Origin: Ovis canadensis
Lineage: Eukaryota > Chordata > Mammalia > Artiodactyla > Bovidae
NCBI RefSeq assembly: GCF_042477335.2
Contig: NC_091262.1
Location: 68,434,001-68,498,000, forward strand
Direction: 5' to 3'
DNA: 64,000 nucleotides
Under the pieces are notes generated by a model, which saw only the letters and a program-made list of their open reading frames with translations, had not been told where the DNA came from and ran no database searches. Positions 56,423 to 64,000 of the stretch are shown here, in pieces (position 1 is the first letter of the stretch; each line of letters opens with the position of its first letter). The translations under genes were made by a program, and so were the position numbers.

Positions 56423-59400
56423 ATGAGCGGACGGCAAAGAACGCTTTTCCAGACGTGGGGCTCAAATGTTTCTCGGTCCACTGGGGCTCCGAGTTGCAAC
56501 TCTGGAACTGAGCGGCCTCAGAGCACAGGCATCTCCAGGGCGCGTTTTCCTGCAGTGGCAGAGGCGGCAGGGGCGGCCGAGGCTGAGCCCGAGTCAGACG
56601 ATGATGTGCTGCTGGTCGCGGTGTACGAAGCAGAGAAGCAGCTGAGTCTAGAGAATGGCGGGTTCTGCACTTCAGCGGGCGCCCTGTGGATTTACCCTAC
56701 TAATTGCCCAGTGCGAGACTACCAGCTGCACATCGCCAGGACCGCCCTGTTCTGCAACACGCTGGTCTGTCTGCCCACCGGGTTGGGAAAGACCTTTATT
56801 GCCGCTGTGGTCATGTACAATTTCTACCGCTGGTTCCCTTCTGGCAAGGTGGTTTTCATGGCCCCCACGAAACCCCTGGTGACACAGCAGATCGAGGCTT
56901 GCTACCGGGTGATGGGTATCCCGCAGTCCCACATGGCCGAAATGACAGGTATCTTAGAAACACTGGACTAACTTGAAATTAAGAGCACCCAGGGGAAAGG
57001 ACGTATTCTGATGAAACTAGCGCCAAAGGAATTCCAGACCCATGTGGAATAGACCCCAGATCACAGTATGCGTATTTTACTTCTTCTCTCTTGAAACATC
57101 ATCTCCTTGTAGCAAGTCCAGCTCTAATAGAGTTGCTCTATTCAGTCTTCAGAGAATTTATGTAACTTGTCAAAGCATTTTGAAGTGGTTATGTGTGTAT
57201 ACCCCATTGGTAAGTGGAAGTGGGGTTTCTTGCCTTTCTTGTTCAGAAGGATTTCCCAGGTGAAGAATTTTCTTCTCTTCAAGTATTATGTCATTTTACA
57301 AGGATTCTCTAAAGGCAGTCTAGTTGTGATTTTCCGTAAAAGCGGGCATTGACATCCGGACCACAACAAAGCTTTAAAATGTTGCTTTCTCATATTTGTC
57401 AAACTAGCACCTTGGAAGCAGATCACCAATGCAGGAATGCATTCTGAAAATAGGCTAGGCTGTTTATATGTTATAGGTAAGTCTGAAGTTTAGAATGTGC
57501 TGTGCCATGTCACTTTTTTTTTTTTACAGGATCTACTCAAGCTTTCACCAGGAAGGAAATCTGGGGCAGTAAGAGGGTTCTTTTCCTTACACCTCAAGTC
57601 ATGGTAAATGATCTTTCTAGAGGAGCTTGCCCAGCTGCTGAAATAAAGTGTCTAGTTATCGATGAAGCTCATAAAGCCCTTGGAAATTATGCTTATTGCC
57701 AGGTAATCTTATTTAAAAGTATTTTATAGTGTAAAATATTGTTGTAGAGCATTTTGGGGAATAATTTTTAATGATGGAAGTTACTGATGGCATTACTATT
57801 ATGAAAAGCTTTATACCTATTATCTCAACAGAAATAGAAGGTGATAGAAATAGCTTCCTTCATCCATTGAAATCAGTGTCTCTGCTGGTTTCTTTTTTGT
57901 TGTTGTTGTTATCTTTAAGAAGACCATTAGTGTCAGATGTAGATGAGGAGAAGCTCCTTGATCCAAAGTAGGGTATGGATGGACACTTGAGTCTAAGAGA
58001 GTAGTCAAAAGATTGGTAGTGGATACGCATTGTTATTCCCTGTCAGGTAAAACAGTAACTGAGTTATTGTTTTGAAAAATGAATGACATAATGTATGTAA
58101 CATACCTACACTGCCTTCCAGTTAAGTACTATGGGAATATAAAGTACAAAAGTGAGGAGGTGGGATATGGCTGGAGAGGCACTTAACATCAGGTCATGAA
58201 GGCATTTGTATTCTATGCTAAGCAGTTTGAATGCCCTTTGTAGGTCTTAGGGGATGTAGATGGTAGAGACTCAATGAAAAATGTTTAGCTGGGGTGATAC
58301 TTAGGCCTTAGGAAGCATCACTACTGACAAAGCTAGCAGAGGTGATGGAATTTTCAATTGAGCTATTTCAGATCCTAAAAGATGATGCTGTGAAAGTGCT
58401 GCACTCAGTATGCCAGCAAAGTTAGAAAACTCAGCAGTAGCCACAAGACTGGAAAAGGTCAGTTTTCATTCCAGTCCCAAAGAAAGGCAATGTTCAAACT
58501 CAAACTACCACACAGTTGTACTCATCTCACACACTAGCAAAGTAATTTTCAAAATTCTCCAAGCTAGGCTTCAATAGTACATGAACCGAGAACTTCCAGG
58601 TGTTCAAGCTGGATGTAGAAAAGGCAGAGGAACCAGAGATCCAATTGCCAACATCTGTTGGATCATAGAAAAAGCGAGAGAGTTGCTTTTTTGCCTCTCT
58701 TGTGTCTACCTCTGCTTTATTGACTGTGCCAAAGCCTTTAGCCGTGTGGGTCACAGCAAACTGTGGAAAATTCTTCAAGAGATGGGAAATCAGACCTCCT
58801 TACCTGCCTCCTGAGAAATCTGTATGCGGGTCAAGAAGCAACAGTTAGAACCAGACATGAAACAACAGACTGGTTCCAAATTGGGAAAGGAGTACGTCAA
58901 GGCTGTATATTGTCACCCTGCTTATTTAACTTATATGCAGAGTACATCATGGTAAATGCTGGGCTGGATGAAGCACAAACTGGACTCAAGATTGCCAGGA
59001 GAAATATCAATAACCTCAGATATGCAAATGACATCACTATTATGGCAGAAAGCAAAGAGGAACTAAAGGGACTCTTGTTGAAAGTGAAAGAGGAAAGTGA
59101 GAAAGTTGGCTTAAAACTCAGCATTCAAAAAACAAAAATCATAGCATCCAGTCCCATCACTTTGTGGCAAATAGGTGGGGAAACAATGGAAATAGTGACA
59201 GACTTTATTTTCTTAGGCTCTAAAATCACTGCAGATGGTGACTGCAGCCATGAAGTTAAAAGATGCTTGCTCCTTGGAAGAAAAGCTATGACCAACCTAG
59301 ACAGTATATTAAAAAACAGAGACATTCCTTTGCCAGCAAAAGTCTGTCTAGTCAAAGCTATGGTTTTTCCAGTAGTCATGTATGGATGTGAGAGTTGGAC

Positions 59401-62400
59401 CATAAAGAATTCTGAGCACCAAAGAATTGATACTTTTGAACTGTGGTGTTGGCAAAGACTCTTGAGAGTCCCTTGGACTACAAGAAGATCAAACCAGTCA
59501 ATCGTAAAGGAGATCAGTCCTGGGTGTTCATTGGAAGGACTGATGCTAAAGCTGATGTTCCAATATTTTGGCCACCTGATGCAAAGAACTGTCTCCTTGG
59601 AAAAGACCCTGATGCTGGGAAAGATTGAAGGCGGGAGGAGAAAGGGATGACTGAGATTGAGGTGGTTGGATGGCATCACTGACTCAATGGACTTGAGTTT
59701 GAGCAGGCTCTGGAAGTTGGTGTTGGATAGGGGAGCCTGGCATGCTGCAGTCCAGGACACAACTGAGCGACTGAACTGGGGTGATACTTCAGATTTAAAA
59801 GAGATTAGAGAGAAGGGTAAAGGCAGGGAGTACAGTGAGGGGTCGGGGGAATTTAAGATGACTCCCAGGCTTCAAACTTGGAAGATTGTCAGGATGGTGA
59901 TGCAGTTAGTCAAATGGAATTCTGGAAGCAGAGAACATCTGAGGTACTGTGGAAGGAGTGAGTGCAGTTTTAGATTGTTGAATTTGAGGTGTGTTTCAGG
60001 AATCTAGGAGTAGATATTCAGTAGGGAGGGGGTGACGGAGAAGTACAGATCTCAGTGGAAAGTTCTGAGGTAGAGATACAGATTTGGAAACCATCAACAT
60101 ATAGGTGGTAGGTAGTTAAAACAGTAATAGCTGGTGATACTAGGGACAGGGAGTAGAGTCAGCATAGAAAGAAAGTTTATTTTATTTAGTGCAAAGAGAT
60201 GAATTTTACTGCCAGTTTGTGATTTTGTAAAGCAGTTTTGGGGGGACTTTGAGTATTATATCTCTGTATTTTCCTCTTGAGAATTGTCATCTTAGAGTTG
60301 CTGTCAGCCAGGAAATGGATATTTTTTCCATTCATGTCTTTCCAAGTTAAATTAATACCCAATGTGTTAAAAGTTTCTGCTTGGAGAGGGGCATTTATAA
60401 AATTTTATTCTAACTGTATGGAATTTATTTTGTACATTTACCTTGTATTTATGCTCTGTCTCTCAGTTGTGTCCAACTCTTTGCAACCCCATGGACTGTT
60501 GCCCATCTGGCTCCTCTGTCCATGGGATTCTCCAGGCAAGAATACTGGAGTGGGTTGCCGTTTCCTCCTCCAGGGGACCTTCATGACCCAGAGATCAAAC
60601 CCAAGTCTCCTGCATGTCCTACATTTGCAGGCAAATTCTTTACCACTGAGCCACCTGGGTAGCCAAAGCTTATATATAGCAACTTAAAAAAAAATTTGCT
60701 TATTCTGGTCACACTGCTGGTTTGCAGGATCTCAGTTCCCTGACCAGTGATTGAACTTGGGCCATGGCAGTGAAAGCCTGGAATCCTAGCCATTAGGATT
60801 CCATTGGGAATCATTAGGCAATCAGAGAACTCCCTTTAGCAAATTTATTTTCAAATAATGTCTTGGTATTAGGTGATTTATTTTTTTCTTAACTACAAGG
60901 CCTAGGCTTTTATTGAGTACAGTGAGACATGACTGACTTCTTTACTATCTAAATAGCACTGCAAGTTCTTTTAAGATTTTTTTTTTTTTAATGTGGACCA
61001 TTTTTAAACTCTTTATTGAATTTGTTACAGTATATCTTATGTTTTTTCAGTATTGAATGTTTCACAGTATTGTTTCTATGTTTTTTGTTTTACGTTTTTT
61101 GGTTTCTTTGGCTGAGAGACATGTGGAGTCTTAGCTCCCTGACCAGGGAGTGAACCTGCGCCCCCCGCCTTGGAAGGCAAAGTCTTAACTCCTGGACCTC
61201 CAGGGAAGTCCCAAGCAATGAGAGTTTATACTGCATTGAATATTCCAGATAGCTTCCAACAGGCACACAGCTTGTTGAAGAAGGTAGCTTCCTGGATTAC
61301 AAACACAAAACCACTTCTACAAAATGTTTGAGAATCCCTCCTGGAAAGAAAATAATATATCTGGGATTTTATCTTTTATCAGTTGTTAATTAGGACAATT
61401 ATTCTTAAGTCTCCTCCATTAAGTTGTTTTTGTTTTTTTTTTTTTGGCCCTTGCAGCAAAAGTGCAGAGCCTTAGCCACTGGACCACCAGGAAATTCCCT
61501 ATAATGTTTTATCTTTGCTATCTATTTTGTATCATGTTATTAAAAACTCTATAAATGGTATTTTTTGAGTGTTAATCAATATTCAGTTTGCATTTCATTG
61601 ATTTCATCATCGATGTGGGTAAAAATTAGAGCAGTGTTAAGATAACCTGGTTTTAGCCCTATTTACAATAGTAAGACATGGAAGCAACCCAGATGTGCAT
61701 GGACAGATGCTTGGGTTAAGAAATTTGTCATGTATATATGCCAACTGTGTGCTACACACACACATGTACATACGTACATGCGTACATACATACACACACT
61801 TGGTGTCTCACCTGGTAAAGAATCCTTCTGCAGTGCAGGAGGCTCGGGTTTGATCCCTTAGTCAGAAAGATCCCCTGGAGAAGGAAATGGCAACCCACGC
61901 TTGGAGAATCCCATGGACAGAGGAGTCTGGCGGGCTACAGTCCGTGGGGTTGCGAGAGTTGAAAGCAACTTAGTGACCAAACCACACACACACGCACACA
62001 CACACATACAGTGGAATATTACTGAGCCATAAAAAGAGGGAAATACTTTTGGCACTCAGTGAAATAAGTCAGAGACAAATACTATACGATATTAGTTACA
62101 GAAACAGACTTATAGACATAGAAAACAAACTTAGTTACCAAAGGGGAGAAGGGAAGGGAGAGAGACAAATTAAGGGTAGTATGGGACTAACAGATACAAA
62201 CTACTATATGTAAAATAGATAAGCAGCAAGGGTTTACTGCAGAGCATAGGGAATATGCCCATTATCTTATAATAATTTATAATGAAATATGCAAAAATAC
62301 CAACTCACTATGCTCTATACCTGAAACTAAGTATTGTAAACTATACTTCAATCAAAAAATAATAATCTGCTTTTAGTTTCCTCCAGCTGATGTGAAACTA

Positions 62401-63225
62401 TGGATACTAAAAGCTGTTCTGCAACTCAGTTTACTTAGGGTCCTTTGATTCTGTATTAGGGCATATGTGATTCTGGCAGATTATACCAGAAGTGGGTGTT
62501 AAATTCTAAATGCAAAGCCCAGAATGATGCTTTGGTGCACTGAGGAACTGTTTTAGGATTTAAAAGAGGATTTAGATTTTAAGAATTATCCCAAATTAAC
62601 ATTATTCTTTCATGAATAAACTTAATTTAAAAATTGTGAGCCTTCCACCTGAAATCTAATTTCTTTAAAATTTCTCCTAAACAAAACTTTTTTTCATTTC
62701 AAATCTAATTTCATGTTGGTATTTTTTTTCTATTTTTATGTTATAATTTATCTTAATCTGGCAGGTGTACATATGGATATAGCTGTAAGACTAGACTGTG
62801 ACCTGAACAAGGGAGAATAGACTTGATCTTTTTCTACCATTTGCTCTTGAATTATCCCTCTGCATATTTTGATTTGCCTCGGTATAGGCCTTGATGTTGT
62901 AGCTTTATATGCAAAAATACACTGAATAGTTTAAAAGAAACCCTAAAGTGTTTCTCATTGGTATAGAGTATAAACCTAAGTCATTTGCTCTTCAGACAAC
63001 ATAACTAATGATGGTTCTTTCTGCTAGCCCATCAGTACTCTAAATAAGGAACAATGATAACGAACCATATATAATAGCTTGTTGAATTATCTTTACTTTT
63101 GTGTTGGATAGATGAAATTAAATAATTGTTTTTTTCTGTTTCTTAAGGTTGTAAGAGAACTAGTCAAATATACGAATCACTTTAGAATCTTGGCTCTTAG
63201 CGCCACACCAGGTAGTGATATAAAA
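56423..63225 (+). CDS. FANCM: FANCM, first three coding exons (3' part outside window)
   Basis: FANCM is the DNA translocase of the Fanconi anaemia core complex; it remodels stalled forks and anchors the complex to chromatin. Exons seen: 56423-56948, 57530-57702 and 63148-63225 (donors GTATCT, GTAATC, GTAAGT), giving residues 1-259 in one frame. After a variable N-terminus ([14 protein letters not shown]) comes the SF2 helicase domain: conserved region around residues 91-104, Walker A PTGLGKT at 118-124, motif Ia APTKPL at 147-152, DEAH at 220-223 and SAT at 251-253. All key residues are present. The ATG at 56423 begins the known protein; its context is weak (C at -3), and the frame is open for at least 15 bases upstream. 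The N-terminus has a few extra Ala/Glu residues relative to human. The remaining exons lie right of the window. Confidence 0.96.
58325..59785 (+). pseudogene. BovB LINE, sense copy with 295-codon RT-end ORF
   Basis: A 1.46-kb BovB fragment in FANCM intron 2, in the same direction as the gene. An open stretch at 58763-59650 covers the RT C-terminal half (contains [16 protein letters not shown] and [15 protein letters not shown]). It cannot be active: the 5' part is missing, motif A lies in another frame and reads [12 protein letters not shown] with Ser for the catalytic Asp, and the active-site motif is YANDIT rather than YADD. Confidence 0.9.
60455..60665 (-). mobile_element. Bov-tA SINE, full length
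   Basis: Antisense from CTGTCTCTCAGTTGTGTCC to TACCACTGAGCCACCTGGGTAGCC. Confidence 0.88.
60695..60830 (-). mobile_element. CHR-type tRNA SINE
   Basis: Antisense: ATCTCAGTTCCCTGACCAGTG with B-box complement ATTGAACTTGGGCC. Confidence 0.72.
61095..61212 (-). mobile_element. CHR-type tRNA SINE
   Basis: Antisense: CTTAGCTCCCTGACCAGGGAG and CTGGACCTCCAGGGAAGTCCC. Confidence 0.8.
61425..61498 (-). mobile_element. CHR-type SINE, partial
   Basis: A T-run followed by AAAGTGCAGAGCCTTAGCC and ACTGGACCACCAGGAAATTCC. Confidence 0.7.
61640..62370 (+). mobile_element. L1 LINE 3' end split by a Bov-tA
   Basis: L1 ORF2-end sequence (GACATGGAAGCAACCCAGATGTG; GTGGAATATTACTGAGCCATAAAA) at 61640-61798 and 61984-62370, ending TACTTCAATCAAAAAATAATAA. 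CA-rich runs flank the insertion. Confidence 0.82.
61799..61983 (+). mobile_element. Bov-tA SINE nested in L1
   Basis: Head TGGTGTCTCACCTGGTAAAG, B-box GGTTTGATCCC, body to GAAAGCAACTTAGTGACC. It sits inside a CA-rich tract of the L1. Confidence 0.85.
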
Positions 63226-63364
63226 GTAAGTAAAATTTATTACCATTTAAGAAAATAAGAACTTTTGTATGCTACCAAATCAGTTTCCCATTCTAGTATT
63301 TAACATCAGGCATACAACATTTCTTATAAGATGCCTTCCTTTTCTATGGTTGCAGGAAATTATC

Positions 63365-63415
63365 TGCATTAGTAGTTTTCAGACTTCAGCATGTCAAAGA
63401 ATCACTTGACACTGT
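63365..63415 (+). mobile_element. MER5A-like hAT fragment
   Basis: TAGTAGTTTTCAGACTTCAGCATGTCAAAGAATCACTTG resembles the start of MER5A. Short and diverged. Confidence 0.45.
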
Positions 63416-63429
63416 TAAATTGTTAGTGT

Positions 63430-64000
63430 TTTCAGTTCTTTTTCAATTTCATCTTGAAATGACTTTAGACTTCCAGAAAATATGCAAAAATTAAAGTCTC
63501 TGTATATCCTTCACTCAGCTTCCCCTAATGTTATCATTTTATATAATTGTAGTCAAATGATCAAAACCAGGAAATTAACACTGGTACAATACTAGTGACT
63601 GATCTGCAGGCCTTATTTGAATGTTGCCAGTTTTCCCACCAGCTTCCTTTTCTGCTCGTGGGTCCAGTCCATAATCCCACACTGCCTTTAGTTATCTTGA
63701 CCCCTCAGTTCCTTCCCAGCTGTGCCGGTTCCTCCTCCTTTTCTTGTCTTCTGTGACCCTGAGACTTCTGAAGAGTGGGGTCAGTCGTTTTGTAGAATAT
63801 CCCTGAATTTGCAGTTGGCCGACGTTTTCTTAGCGCTTCCCTGTTGGCTCCGTGCTGACTGGAGTGAAACTGTGTGTGCGTTTTTGACAAGAATACCCCA
63901 AAAGTGATGCTCTACCTTTCTTAGAGCATCGCATCAGAGAATACATGATAATTTGTCTTTTTATTGGTGCTATTAATCTTGACTTGGTTAAGATGATGCC
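63430..64000. mobile_element. Old L1M-type 3' sequence
   Basis: GATCAAAACCAGGAAATTAACACTGG, TTTTGTAGAATATCCCTGAATTTG and CTTGACTTGGTTAAGATGATG are in the order found at the 3' end of ancient L1 families. It runs off the right edge inside FANCM intron 3. Confidence 0.6.

Larger units (their letters stand above)
56949..63147 (+). other. FANCM: FANCM introns 1 and 2: non-coding content
   Basis: Intron 1 (56949-57529) is single-copy with no feature seen. Intron 2 (57703-63147) holds the long BovB (58325), one Bov-tA and three CHR SINEs (60455-61498) and an L1 with nested Bov-tA (61640). Sequence at 57720-58320 and 59790-60450 includes G-rich stretches that look like old unassigned repeats; 62380-63140 is single-copy. 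Confidence 0.6.

Noticed and set aside
56655-56976. Further open frames (both strands) inside FANCM exon 1
   Set aside because: They are shadows of the helicase exon in GC-rich sequence; only the frame starting at 56423 matches a known family.
58763-59650. 295-codon frame as a host gene or an active retrotransposon
   Set aside because: It is the end of the BovB ORF; the 5' part is missing and the RT active-site residues are altered, so it is neither.

Overview
The window is a piece of a ruminant (bovid-type) nuclear genome. It is AT-rich with long introns, and it is filled with ruminant-restricted repeats: BovB (RTE) LINE pieces, Bov-tA and BOV-A2 SINEs, CHR-type tRNA SINEs, and older L1, MIR, Tigger and hAT relics. 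The exons read as mammalian orthologues in a known syntenic order (as on human 14q21): TOGARAM1, PRPF39, FKBP3, FANCM. No bacterial, phage or CRISPR-like system is present, and I found no credible undescribed multi-gene system.

Layout. 1-6200: last three coding exons and 3' UTR of TOGARAM1 (+), a TOG-domain protein of the cilium. 6200-9950: intergenic, repeat-rich. 9950-10560: CpG-rich PRPF39 promoter and first non-coding exon. 23060-44180: PRPF39 coding exons (+), complete, 13 exons joining to 667 codons plus stop in one open frame. Intron 10 carries a C/D-box snoRNA recognisable as SNORD127. 44520-54850: FKBP3 (-), complete, seven exons joining to 224 codons plus stop; it converges tail-to-tail with PRPF39. 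54850-56420: the gap between the head-to-head FKBP3 and FANCM promoters. 56423-63225: first three coding exons of FANCM (+), holding Walker A, DEAH and SAT helicase motifs; the rest lies beyond the right edge.

The genes do not form a pathway. TOGARAM1 acts on ciliary microtubules, PRPF39 in the U1 snRNP, FKBP3 as a nuclear prolyl isomerase, and FANCM in replication-fork repair. All three complete promoters are CpG-rich and TATA-less in appearance. The PRPF39 and FANCM promoters share an NRF1-like core, and FKBP3 has a YY1-type motif over its start codon.

Points most worth a second look: an unannotated-looking, GC-richer exon candidate in PRPF39 intron 3 that would introduce a stop at once (24593-24927); a 550-bp GT-rich minisatellite apparently grown from the end of a BovB element (39425-39975); a shared Asp-to-Asn change in the reverse-transcriptase active site of two BovB copies; a chimeric SINE; and several young local tandem duplications. 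Coordinates of repeats are by eye and good to about 10-20 bases.
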